From CAZHMN01 sp964533705 (lineage in GTDB: Bacteria; Electryoneota; B3-LCP): a stretch of 13,005 bases of DNA. The notes below the pieces were generated by a model. It saw nothing but the letters and a program-made list of their open reading frames with translations. It had not been told where the DNA came from and did no database searches. A program made the translations under genes and the position numbers. Positions 5,826 to 13,005 of the stretch are shown here, one piece after another (the stretch's first letter is position 1; each line of letters opens with the position of its first letter). The stretch spans positions 1 through 13,005 of the forward strand of contig CAZHMN010000081.1 in the NCBI GenBank assembly GCA_964533705.1. Reading direction: 5' to 3'.

Positions 5826-7073
5826 TTAAAAAAGATCATAACATCTCGGCGCCGGAAGCCAGAAAGCCTGCTGGCAGAATTCAATGGTATCCTTTCCTTC
5901 AAATTCAAGCAGATCCTGTTCGTAAGCCTCCTGCGCGCTGGTATAACCACAGAACAGTTGGGATACAATGTCCACGCTGCCGCGCACTATTCTCTCCGGT
6001 TTTGATGCGGCTTTGTCAACTTTCGCGCCGTTACCTGAGAAGGTCACCCCGATCTCCCGATCTCCCAACTGGTCATCTTCCACTTCGATTTTCAGGACTC
6101 CTTTGACGTTATTGAAGCGGCGACCGCTTTCGAATGCCTCCTTTAGGCTCACCAATCGGTACATCCAACCCAGGCCGACCATCGCCGTATGCGCGTACAA
6201 CCTGTTCAGAAACCGATGGTCCAAATTGCGGGGATCATCAACCCAGAGGTGGAAGGGTTCATCCGGTTGCAGCGAAAGCCTGATGCTTTCCACTTGATCA
6301 GACTGTTTTGCCAGAAATCCCAGAAGCGCATCTCGAGCGTCCAACGTCGGAGCCATCCATTCGTGAACCACGATTTCCTGCACGAAGGGATTATCCGTAT
6401 GGATCTTCTCCAGAGAATAAATTAAATACCCAATCATCTCGCCGTTGTAATAGGCGAGAACCGCCTGCCGGGGGGGCGCGACGAGTTTTCCGCGCCAGTA
6501 CTCTTCATTTCGCCTCAGCATGCCGTTGGACCTGGAAGCGACGGCGTCGTAGAATTCCATCAATTGCGGCATTTGCCGTTCCTGAAAAAGCACCGTCTCT
6601 AGGTCGTCGTCCTCCTCTTCTTCAAGATACTCCGCAAGTTGACGACAACGGATCTGGTACTGGCGAATTTCGCCGGCGTAGCCCCAGCCGAGGTACCGAT
6701 AAAAGCGGTGCTCAAAGGGATAGAGTATCGCCGCGGCGATGCCTTCTTCTTCGAAGATTTCGAGCGAACGCTGCATCATAAAATTGGCTACGCCCCGTTT
6801 CCGATGGTTCGGCGCCACCATGACGTTCGCGATACCAATGACAGGGATCTCAACCTCCTCCTGAAACTGATCAAATCGGTATGCGATCATGCTGGCGATG
6901 GGTTCCTTTCCATCCTTGACGATAAAAACGTCTTCCAAACTGCAGCGGGGATTCCTCACAAAGTAGTTATACCGTTCTTCGGGGCTCAGATCAATTAAGG
7001 GGTAGCAGAGCCGATACATCTCGGTTAAGGAATCCACATCAGCGGGCTGAGCCGTAGTGAGTTTATATGACAT
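5826..7073 (-). CDS. Eis-like GNAT N-acetyltransferase
   Basis: A 415-residue acetyltransferase resembling the Eis (enhanced intracellular survival) family, which has two GNAT folds and a C-terminal sterol-carrier-like domain. The acetyl-CoA loop VMVAPNHRKRGVANFMM is at 84-100. FYRYLGWGY (124-132) places Tyr125 where Eis has its general acid Tyr126. The chain ends in Phe415, like Eis, whose C-terminal Phe carboxylate acts as the base. Known Eis enzymes acetylate aminoglycosides, polyamines or protein lysines; the substrate here is unknown. The ATG at 7073 overlaps the ligase stop by one base (TAATG) and has GAGAGG 5 bases upstream. A longer in-frame reading from 7205 would overlap the ligase by 133 bases and is unlikely. 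It is the last gene of the comM operon. Confidence 0.82.
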   Translation of the reverse strand: MSYKLTTAQPADVDSLTEMYRLCYPLIDLSPEERYNYFVRNPRCSLEDVFIVKDGKEPIASMIAYRFDQFQEEVEIPVIGIANVMVAPNHRKRGVANFMMQRSLEIFEEEGIAAAILYPFEHRFYRYLGWGYAGEIRQYQIRCRQLAEYLEEEEDDDLETVLFQERQMPQLMEFYDAVASRSNGMLRRNEEYWRGKLVAPPRQAVLAYYNGEMIGYLIYSLEKIHTDNPFVQEIVVHEWMAPTLDARDALLGFLAKQSDQVESIRLSLQPDEPFHLWVDDPRNLDHRFLNRLYAHTAMVGLGWMYRLVSLKEAFESGRRFNNVKGVLKIEVEDDQLGDREIGVTFSGNGAKVDKAASKPERIVRGSVDIVSQLFCGYTSAQEAYEQDLLEFEGKDTIEFCQQAFWLPAPRCYDLF

Positions 7074-8614
7074 TAATTCCTCTCTTCCAAACCGGAGATT
7101 TGGCGCAGTTTTTTCTTCAAGATTCTGCCCGAGGGATTCTTGGGAAGTTGCTTGTAGAATTGAACGTAACGAGGGCATTTGTAACGAGCCATCCGCTCGC
7201 GGCAATAATCAGCCAATTCGGCGAGGGTCAGCTCGGCTCCCTCGCGCAAGACGATGCAGGCTTTAATCTCTTCACCGTGTACTTGATCGGGGACTCCAAT
7301 AACAGCGACTTCAGCAATGCTGGGATGGGACAAAAGGAGCCTCTCGATCTCAACCGGGTAGATGCTGAATCCGGCTTTGACGATCATGTCCTTCTTGCGG
7401 TCAATGATGTAGAGATAGCCATCCTCGTCGGCGCGAGCCAGATCTCCCGTGTAGAACCAACCGTCTCTCAGCACTTCTTTTGTCGCCTCGGGACGATTTA
7501 AATAGCCCTTCATAATATAATCACTTCGGATTATTATTTCGCCGACCTCGCCCGGGGGTGCTTCTTCTCCATCATTATCAATGAGCTTTATGTCAACTCC
7601 TTCGATAGGTGTTCCGATAGATCCGGGACGGCGATCTCGATGCAATTGGTTGAAGGTGGCAACGGCGGTCGTCTCACACAAACCGTAACCCTCGACAATG
7701 GTTGTCGAAAACTCCTTCTCAAATTTTTCCAACAGATCCGGCTTCAGGGCCGAAGCTCCAGAAATGCAATACCTCACTGAGCTGAAATCGTACTCCGTTC
7801 GGTCAGGACAGGAAAGCAGCTTTCGATATATATAGGGAGTAGCAGGGAATATCGTAATGCGGTGATCCTGAACGGCTTTGAGGATTGCCGCGGGATTGAA
7901 TTCCGTCATGAGAATCACGGATGCGCCGGCCGCCAAGGGGGTGTTCAGCACAGCGGTCTTGCCGAAAGCGTGAAAGAAGGGCAATACCCCCAGGATGCGA
8001 TCCTTCGACCGCACCTGAAGAAGCTGCACACCAGCCCGTGCATTGCCCAGCAAGCTACGGTGAGTCAGCTCGGCTCCTTTGGGAGATCCAGTAATTCCGG
8101 CTGTATAAAAAATAACGGCGGTGTCTTCCGGGGAAACGTCGGTTAATGATTCATCAGGTTCGTGCTGTTCGATCAGTTCTGCAAAACCTAATGTATCTGC
8201 AGAAATGTCATCTCCTTGTACGATAATGTGGCGTAGTGTAGCGAGGTGCTTGGTAGCGGCCAGTACATCGTGCACTGTATCCTGTCCGGTGATTATGGCA
8301 CGCGCTTCACAATCCTCCATCAAGAAATGAATCTCTCTCTCCCGCAGCATGACGTTGACCGGCACGACGACCGCTCCAGCGTGGAGAATGGCGAAATAGG
8401 CAACGACGTATTCGGGTATGTTCGGCAACATCAGTAGAACGCGACTACCACGCTGTATCCCTAGCGCTCTGAGAGCTGAACTCAAGCGGCAGGCGGAGTC
8501 CCAGATATCCCGAGTGATTATTTCTTCGTCTCCGGAGATGTAAAGAACTTTGTCGGGATTAGAGATAACGCACTCTTGCAGGAGCGAAGCTAGGTTGTCC
8601 CTGAAAAGGTTCAT
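7073..8614 (-). CDS. AMP-binding acyl-CoA ligase-like enzyme (FadD/long-chain type)
   Basis: A 513-residue member of the ANL superfamily, which activates a carboxylic acid with ATP to an acyl-adenylate and then usually forms the CoA thioester. The P-loop at 170-184 reads YTAGITGSPKGAELT. EGYGLCETT (A5), YTGDLARADEDGYLYIIDRKKDMI (A7/A8) and a C-terminal SGRILKKKLR (A10) follow. Two consensus positions differ: Ile replaces Ser/Thr in the P-loop, and Arg497 stands where the catalytic A10 Lys usually is. Length and overall form suggest a medium- or long-chain acyl substrate, but this is not proven. The ATG at 8614 has only a weak ribosome site (AAAGAA), 18 bases after the 89-residue gene. It is coupled to the Eis-like gene by a one-base overlap, so the two may share a pathway. 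Confidence 0.88.
   Translation of the reverse strand: MNLFRDNLASLLQECVISNPDKVLYISGDEEIITRDIWDSACRLSSALRALGIQRGSRVLLMLPNIPEYVVAYFAILHAGAVVVPVNVMLREREIHFLMEDCEARAIITGQDTVHDVLAATKHLATLRHIIVQGDDISADTLGFAELIEQHEPDESLTDVSPEDTAVIFYTAGITGSPKGAELTHRSLLGNARAGVQLLQVRSKDRILGVLPFFHAFGKTAVLNTPLAAGASVILMTEFNPAAILKAVQDHRITIFPATPYIYRKLLSCPDRTEYDFSSVRYCISGASALKPDLLEKFEKEFSTTIVEGYGLCETTAVATFNQLHRDRRPGSIGTPIEGVDIKLIDNDGEEAPPGEVGEIIIRSDYIMKGYLNRPEATKEVLRDGWFYTGDLARADEDGYLYIIDRKKDMIVKAGFSIYPVEIERLLLSHPSIAEVAVIGVPDQVHGEEIKACIVLREGAELTLAELADYCRERMARYKCPRYVQFYKQLPKNPSGRILKKKLRQISGLEERN
7079..7084 (-). promoter_or_regulatory. Ribosome binding site deciding the acetyltransferase start
   Basis: GAGAGG lies 5 bases before the ATG at 7073, inside the last codons of the ligase gene. 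With the shared TAATG it fixes the start and points to translational coupling. Confidence 0.7.
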
Positions 8615-8632
8615 TGATTCTTTATTTAGGAG

Positions 8633-8902
8633 TTAAGTTGCACTGGTATCTTGGCAGAAATAATCAATCCAATGGCGGAATCGCGCACCGTAGATGAGAT
8701 CATAGAGATCCATCTGATCGGGGATGATCCTCATGGCTGCTTCTCTCGTCTGGGCAGCTAAATTCTCTGCCTCGGCTTTTGAAATCCGTCCCGTAACGAT
8801 GCGCCGGCCGGCCGAGTCCACCAGTCGCTGCAAAGTCCGTAGTTTTCGATCTTCTCTTTGCTGCTCCGGTGTGAGGCTTTCGTATAATTTATCTATATGC
8901 AT
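8633..8902 (-). CDS. Unrecognised 89-residue protein
   Basis: I do not recognise this family. It is soluble and rich in charged residues, with no signal peptide or membrane segment, and it is probably all helical. Visible points are LTPEQQREDRKLRTLQRLVD (10-29), a middle ISKAEAENLAAQTREAAMRI (40-59) and a C-terminal LYDLIYGARFRHWIDYF (66-82) that looks like a conserved aromatic patch. The ATG at 8902 lies 3 bases after the Mut7-C stop and uses a GGAAGGGG site in the end of that gene, so it is very likely a real, co-translated gene. The gap to the ligase is 18 bases. A partner or regulator of the Mut7-C protein is possible, but that rests only on position. Confidence 0.75.
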   Translation of the reverse strand: MHIDKLYESLTPEQQREDRKLRTLQRLVDSAGRRIVTGRISKAEAENLAAQTREAAMRIIPDQMDLYDLIYGARFRHWIDYFCQDTSAT

Positions 8903-8905
8903 GAG

Positions 8906-9382
8906 TTACAGCCCCTTCCATCCCCATGCCAGCAGCTTCTTTTTCATGCGCTGCAGATGGCTTCCAGGCCAGTATACTCTTTCACATTCGGGACATATAT
9001 AAAATTGTTCGAACGAAGCCAAGATTTTTTCGGGGACTCTTCCTACTACTGCTTCGCGTTCGGCTTCCACTAAAGTCAGGTTACACTTCAAGCAGCGGGA
9101 GAATGGCTTGGCATAGCGACTGATTGAATATTGAAATTGAAGTTCTTGTAGCTGATCGGCTTCATCATCCGAATGGACCATGAAGTAGCGGACTCCGTAC
9201 TGCAGACTGGGCGTGTCCATATCCCTGCGCACCCATATTCTGCGTTCTTCTATGGCCCTCTCGATGGCGGTTTCCAGAGCCATGTCACCCCGACTCAGCG
9301 CGTCGAATCCGAGCATTCGCAAAGCCTTACAAAGCGGGAAGAGCTCTCGATCCAGAATGAATTTGGGGGCATCATCAGTCAC
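8906..9382 (-). CDS. Mut7-C RNase-fold protein with zinc ribbon
   Basis: A 158-residue protein of the Mut7-C family (PF01927-like), a PIN-type nuclease fold with a C-terminal zinc ribbon. The opening FILDRELFPLCKALRMLGFDA holds the first acidic residue, Asp11. A central ERRIWVRRDMD holds Arg53-Asp54. Four cysteines form the ribbon: Cys97 and Cys100 (RCLKCN), Cys130 and Cys133 (CPEC), followed by the usual YWPGSHLQRM. The family is thought to cut RNA, but bacterial members are poorly studied. The start is GTG at 9382, sharing GTGA with the comM stop. ATGs nearby are out of frame or hit a stop at once. The neighbour downstream is the unknown 89-residue gene, 3 bases away. Confidence 0.88.
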   Translation of the reverse strand: MTDDAPKFILDRELFPLCKALRMLGFDALSRGDMALETAIERAIEERRIWVRRDMDTPSLQYGVRYFMVHSDDEADQLQELQFQYSISRYAKPFSRCLKCNLTLVEAEREAVVGRVPEKILASFEQFYICPECERVYWPGSHLQRMKKKLLAWGWKGL

Positions 9383-10914
9383 ATTATCGTCTCTCGATCC
9401 AGGGAGCGATATTGAATGGCTTCGGCGACATGAGCCGGCTGGATGTCAGACGCGCCTTCGAGGTCGGCGATGGTGCGGCTCACCTTGAGAATGCGATCAT
9501 AGGCGCGGGCGGACAGCCCCAACCGGTCAATCGCCGTACGAACTAGATTCTTGGCATCCGAATCCAGGCGGCAGTGCTCTTCAAGTTCTCCCGAAGTCAT
9601 ATGGGCATTGGCATAGACGCCTTTTACCCCCTTAAATCTCTTTAGTTGCACCTCTCTGGCCTGCTGGACACGCTTTCGAACAACCTCTGAAGTTTCTCCC
9701 TCAGATAGCGACGCCAGTTCTTCAAATTTAACGGCGGGCACGTCTATGTGCATGTCAATGCGATCCATTAAAGGCCCGGATATTTTGGCCCGATAGCGCT
9801 GCACTGTCATCGGCGTGCAGGTGCATTCGTTGTTGGGATCACCGAAATACCCGCAGGGGCAGGGATTCATGGCCGCGATCAGCATAAAACGCGCCGGATA
9901 AGTGGTCGAGATCTGGGCGCGCGAAATCGTAACCCGAGCGTCCTCCATTGGCTGGCGCATGACTTCGAGGACGCTCTTTTTAAATTCCGGCAGTTCATCC
10001 AGGAACAATACACCGTGATGCGCCAGCGAAACTTCACCCGGACGAGGATAGGCTCCCCCGCCGATTAAGCCGGCATCCGAAATGGTGTGGTGCGGCGAGC
10101 GATAAGGGCGCGTGGCTAACAAGGGCTGTTCCGGGGGGAGGTGCCCCGCAACCGAATGAATCTTGGTGGTTTCCAGCGCCTCCTCCAGGGTCAACTGCGG
10201 GAGAATGGTGGGAAACCGTTTCGCCAGCATGGTTTTCCCCGAACCGGGAGGGCCGATCATGATCAAATTGTGGCTCCCGGCGGCGGCAATTTCGAGGGCA
10301 CGCTTGGCAGCGTCCTGCCCCTTGACCTCCTTCAGATCGAGGGGGTATCTGCAAGCCTGAGAGAACAGTTGGTCAGTATTAATCCTGGTGGGCGAAATGG
10401 GTTCGTTGCCGTTGATGAAATCCACCACCTGCGTTAGAGTCTTGACGCCGTAAACGTCAATGCCCGGCGCCATGGCGGCTTCGTTGGCATTGACCTCTGG
10501 TACCATAATGGATTTATATCCGTTGGCGGCGGCCGCCAGGGCCAAAGACAGTGCACCGCGGATAGGACGGATGTCTCCTTCCAGCGAGAGCTCTCCCAAA
10601 ACCACATGACCGTCCAGAGAATCGGAATCCATCTGGCCAGAAGTGGCCAGGATGCCCAGGGCGATGGGCAAATCGTAGCTGGATCCTTCCTTGCGGACGT
10701 CAGCTGGAGCGAGGTTCACGGTAATTCGTTTCTGGGGGAAGATAAAACCGGAATTCTTGATCGCCGCTAAAACGCGTTCTCTGGATTCCTTGACAGCGTT
10801 ATCCGGAAGACCGACTGTGGCATAGCCGGGTAGAAATCCCTCCAGGTTGGTTTCAACGACGACGATAAAACCATCTATTCCATGCGTAGCCGCTGAATAA
10901 ACCGTCCTGACCAT
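9379..10914 (-). CDS. comM: YifB/ComM family AAA+ ATPase (Mg-chelatase-like)
   Basis: A 511-residue protein matching the ComM/YifB family, whose studied members are hexameric helicases that aid branch migration during natural transformation. The N-terminal domain carries GLPDNAVKESRERV (35-48) and NLAPADVRKEGSSYDLPIA (67-85). The ATPase follows, with Walker A GPPGSGKT (221-228) and Walker B VLFLDELPEF (302-311). A Cys pair NPCPCGYFGDP (350-360) and a second pair Cys364/Cys366 resemble a metal site. Length is normal and the motifs are intact. The ATG at 10914 has a weak GAG site overlapped by a tandem octamer. A strong promoter lies about 110 bases upstream. It leads the operon with the Mut7-C gene. 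No other competence gene is visible here. Confidence 0.95.
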   Translation of the reverse strand: MVRTVYSAATHGIDGFIVVVETNLEGFLPGYATVGLPDNAVKESRERVLAAIKNSGFIFPQKRITVNLAPADVRKEGSSYDLPIALGILATSGQMDSDSLDGHVVLGELSLEGDIRPIRGALSLALAAAANGYKSIMVPEVNANEAAMAPGIDVYGVKTLTQVVDFINGNEPISPTRINTDQLFSQACRYPLDLKEVKGQDAAKRALEIAAAGSHNLIMIGPPGSGKTMLAKRFPTILPQLTLEEALETTKIHSVAGHLPPEQPLLATRPYRSPHHTISDAGLIGGGAYPRPGEVSLAHHGVLFLDELPEFKKSVLEVMRQPMEDARVTISRAQISTTYPARFMLIAAMNPCPCGYFGDPNNECTCTPMTVQRYRAKISGPLMDRIDMHIDVPAVKFEELASLSEGETSEVVRKRVQQAREVQLKRFKGVKGVYANAHMTSGELEEHCRLDSDAKNLVRTAIDRLGLSARAYDRILKVSRTIADLEGASDIQPAHVAEAIQYRSLDRETIM

Positions 10915-10922
10915 AGATTGTC

Positions 10923-10938
10923 TCTTATAATCTTATAA
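10923..10938 (-). repeat. Tandem octamer TTATAAGA x2 before comM
   Basis: Two exact copies of TTATAAGA (minus strand) lie directly before the comM ribosome site, 9 to 24 bases from the ATG. With two copies only, it may be chance in an AT-rich leader. Confidence 0.5.
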
Positions 10939-11019
10939 ATATGAATGATTTTATTGGATACTGGAAAGGCTCCGACCGGATCGGGTTGGCGAGAAATAAG
11001 GAGCTATTCCAGCCCATAT

Positions 11020-11048
11020 AATGTATCTAAAACGAGGCAGAATGTCAA
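11020..11048 (-). promoter_or_regulatory. Strong sigma70-type promoter for the comM operon
   Basis: A perfect TTGACA (11043-11048), a 17-base spacer and TACATT (11020-11025) match the consensus well. Transcription would start near 11013, giving a leader of about 100 bases. The -35 overlaps the stop codon of the upstream glycosyltransferase gene. It separates the glycosyltransferase block from comM. Confidence 0.65.
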
Positions 11049-11989
11049 GGGTTTCTTTGCGCTGAAGCAGTTTGTCTCGACCTGTGGAGATAAGAGCCAA
11101 AACCCCTGCGATAGGCGCAGTAATGGAGGTAGGTCAGCAAAGTCGAAGGCAGGCGACGGTATTGAAGGAGACTGGCGATTTCGAGCAACGGCCTGTAGAA
11201 GACCGACTTGATAACCAAGCGGCGAAAGAAAGCTCTTATGGTATTTGCACCAGTAGTAAGATCATCCAAACGCATTTCAGCGGCGAAGTCGGGATGAAGT
11301 TCCAGAACCAGAGGAACGCCCTCGCGGCCGTATTTTTCAAGCGTGATCATTACTTCCTTTAAAAGGCGCAGGTGATGATGGTACCCGATGGCATCACGAA
11401 GGTATTTCAGGACCGCGCCGCTCTTCTGGAATTTCAGGCCGAGTTCCAGGTCCTCCCCACCGTAAATGCGAAATCCGGGGTGAAATCCGCCGACCTCTTC
11501 GAAGAGCGATCTGCGGAACGAAGCCAAACAGGAAACGAAAGCTTTGCCGGGCAACGGCTCGTCAGGCTTTATACGAGCTCCACCCCGCGAAGAGTAATAT
11601 CGGGCTAATGCCCTTTTCGCCAAATAAGGCGGATAACGAAGCACTCCGACGCCGACGGCTCTGGGTTCTGTTTCATGTAATGCCAGATGTGCGGAGACAT
11701 AGGAAGGCACCGCCTCGATGTCGCTGTCTAAAAGGAGGACAACCTCAGCGGATGATTTCTCCACACCGTAATTGCGAGCACGAGCACGCCCCAGGTTCTC
11801 GGGGGGGCTATAAACGTGAAGATCGAGCTTGTCAGAAAAGCTCTCCGCGACCTTCGGAGTATCATCCGTAGAGGCGTCATCAACAACAATAACCTCAAAT
11901 TCCGGTTCGTCCTGTTTGGTCAGAGCGTCGAGAACTACGCCCAATGTTTTGGAGGCGTTATAGGCGGGTATGACGACCGAGGCTTTCAT
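11045..11989 (-). CDS. Family 2 (GT-A) glycosyltransferase
   Basis: A 314-residue enzyme that probably adds a sugar from a nucleotide-sugar donor to a surface polysaccharide or lipid. The GT2 landmarks are SVVIPAYNASKTL (4-16), IVVDDASTDDT (34-44), the metal-binding Asp-Ser-Asp at 88-90 in LLLDSDIE, and GGED (177-180) for the catalytic base region. The C-terminus is basic (RRxxYRRGFGSYLHRSRQ) and has no clear membrane helix, so it is likely cytoplasmic or membrane-associated. The ATG at 11989 shares ATGA with the stop of the upstream glycosyltransferase; only a weak ribosome site is seen, which suggests coupling. The sugar and acceptor cannot be told. Confidence 0.92.
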   Translation of the reverse strand: MKASVVIPAYNASKTLGVVLDALTKQDEPEFEVIVVDDASTDDTPKVAESFSDKLDLHVYSPPENLGRARARNYGVEKSSAEVVLLLDSDIEAVPSYVSAHLALHETEPRAVGVGVLRYPPYLAKRALARYYSSRGGARIKPDEPLPGKAFVSCLASFRRSLFEEVGGFHPGFRIYGGEDLELGLKFQKSGAVLKYLRDAIGYHHHLRLLKEVMITLEKYGREGVPLVLELHPDFAAEMRLDDLTTGANTIRAFFRRLVIKSVFYRPLLEIASLLQYRRLPSTLLTYLHYCAYRRGFGSYLHRSRQTASAQRNP

Positions 11990-13005
11990 GGAGGAGTTAC
12001 CAGGATCTCTTCGAGGGCGTCGGCGGCGCGATCCCAGGTGAATCGGGAAGCCGTATCAAGACCCTTTTTCGCTAACTTTTTCCTGAGATCGGCGTTCTCC
12101 ATCATCGTTTGAACGGCTTCAGTAAGAGCGGCGGGATTTCGCGCCGGGGTTATGAGGCAGTTCTGCCCGTCAAGGGCATATTCGCGAACGCCGCCGCTAT
12201 CCGTGATCACACAGGGAGTGCCGCATGCCATCGCTTCTAAGGGCGGCAGGCCGAAACCTTCAAACCATGAAGGGTGCACCATTAAATCCGCGCCGCGAAA
12301 TATCGCGGCAATGTCTGTATCACTTTCGGGCTTTATCACGCGCACCGGAAAACGAGCCTCTTTCAAATCGAATTTATCCTGCGAAACAATCCAGAGCTGG
12401 AACTTGTTTTCGGCCTCCTCTCTCTCCTCCAGGCGGTTCAGGGCTTCGACTAAATCGGACAATCCCTTCCAGCGATGCCTGCGGCCCACAGTGACGATGG
12501 TGAAAATCTCACCTTTCCCCAGGGAGGGGCCGTCCGGCGCAAAGATTTTAAGATCCACACCGTGCGGCACGACCGGGTAATCGCATCCACGGCCATGCAG
12601 TACCCTCGTGCCGGTCCACCGGCTGTTGACGGCGATTTTCACGGGGAGTCGCTGCACCAGATCGGTAAAACCGTGATAAGCCTGAATCAGGAGATCCGAA
12701 CGGATCAGGGTGCGGTCGTCGAAGAGGGCGCGTTCATCGTTCATGACGTAATAGAGGACGCCGGCGTTGCGCAGCTTTCCCGCCAGATACCCGGCCAGCG
12801 CCGAGACCGGCATACTGCAGAGCACCCAATCGCACAGCGGCACAGCGGCTATTAAGGCCGGGAAGTTGGCGATTAAAGAAAGGGGAGGAGATTTCAAATC
12901 CAATCCGCAGGGATGGGGTACCACACCATCAGGCAGTTCAAAACCTCCCCGCCCTCTGGGAAAGACAACTTCCACGGAATGACCGCGTGCCGCAAACTTG
13001 CCGGC
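11986..13005 (-). CDS. GT-B glycosyltransferase (GT4-like), 5' end cut by window
   Basis: The C-terminal 339 residues of a retaining glycosyltransferase. The reading frame is open to the window edge, where AGKFAARGHSVEVVF matches the usual N-terminal alpha1-beta2 of GT-B enzymes, so about 20-30 residues are probably missing. The donor-binding domain shows VGRRHRWKGL and WFEGFGLPPLEAMACGTPC with the E-x7-E pair of GT4. A GTG at 12975 could serve as a start, but it would delete this conserved region and is rejected. The stop overlaps the GT2 start (ATGA). Together the two likely act on one glycan, such as LPS, capsule or a glycolipid. Confidence 0.92.
   Translation of the reverse strand, partial: AGKFAARGHSVEVVFPRGRGGFELPDGVVPHPCGLDLKSPPLSLIANFPALIAAVPLCDWVLCSMPVSALAGYLAGKLRNAGVLYYVMNDERALFDDRTLIRSDLLIQAYHGFTDLVQRLPVKIAVNSRWTGTRVLHGRGCDYPVVPHGVDLKIFAPDGPSLGKGEIFTIVTVGRRHRWKGLSDLVEALNRLEEREEAENKFQLWIVSQDKFDLKEARFPVRVIKPESDTDIAAIFRGADLMVHPSWFEGFGLPPLEAMACGTPCVITDSGGVREYALDGQNCLITPARNPAALTEAVQTMMENADLRKKLAKKGLDTASRFTWDRAADALEEILVTPP

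Noticed and set aside
6308..6781. Plus-strand open frame (157 codons) opposite the Eis-like gene
   Set aside because: Its low-complexity, Arg/Pro/Ser-rich product is typical of an antisense shadow, and the minus-strand gene carries clear family motifs.
7074..7205. 44-residue N-terminal extension of the acetyltransferase
   Set aside because: It would overlap the ligase gene deeply; the inner ATG has a good ribosome site and begins where the GNAT fold begins.
10034..10354. Minus-strand 106-codon frame inside comM
   Set aside because: It is out of frame with the intact Walker A/B region of comM and has a low-complexity product.
12152..12580. Plus-strand open frame (142 codons) opposite the GT-B gene
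   Set aside because: It is a shadow of a conserved glycosyltransferase, with no domain recognised.

Overview
All genes in this 13 kb window lie on the minus strand. GC content is moderate, roughly mid-50s percent by eye. Genes are packed tightly, with 1- and 4-base overlaps and Shine-Dalgarno sites of the AGGA/GAGG type, so this is a bacterial chromosome. The mix of a pyrophosphate-type phosphofructokinase, a divergent class II aldolase, a gap-pgk-tpi run and an Eis-like acetyltransferase fits an uncultivated or little-studied bacterium, perhaps of the FCB/Zixibacteria kind. That placement is only a guess. No rRNA, tRNA, insertion sequence, CRISPR array or origin was seen. No stretch over 300 bases lacks a gene; the longest gap is 130 bases (10915-11044).

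In the direction of transcription (high to low coordinates) there are three blocks. (1) 13005-11045: two glycosyltransferases, a GT-B retaining type (5' end cut by the window) and a GT-A family 2 type, joined by an ATGA overlap; they probably build a surface glycan. (2) 10914-5826: a likely five-gene operon with a strong sigma70-type promoter at 11020-11048. It holds comM (YifB family), a Mut7-C-type RNase-fold protein with a zinc ribbon, an unrecognised 89-residue protein, an acyl-CoA ligase-like AMP-binding enzyme, and an Eis-like N-acetyltransferase. Junctions are a 4-base overlap, a 3-base gap, an 18-base gap and a 1-base overlap. (3) 5733-1: a glycolysis/gluconeogenesis cluster, pfk, then an inserted MNT-HEPN pair, then fba, gap, pgk and tpi (3' end cut by the window).

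Block 3 encodes consecutive steps from fructose-6-phosphate to 3-phosphoglycerate: phosphofructokinase, aldolase, triose-phosphate isomerase, GAPDH and phosphoglycerate kinase. The PFK carries the Asp104/Lys124 pair typical of PPi-dependent enzymes, so this step is probably reversible. The nucleotidyltransferase/HEPN pair between pfk and fba has lower GC (about 41-45% by hand count) and is probably a later insertion. The points most worth a second look are this pair inside a central-metabolism cluster, the aldolase with altered phosphate-binding loops, the motif changes in the acyl-CoA ligase coupled to the Eis-like enzyme, and the unknown small protein next to the Mut7-C gene.
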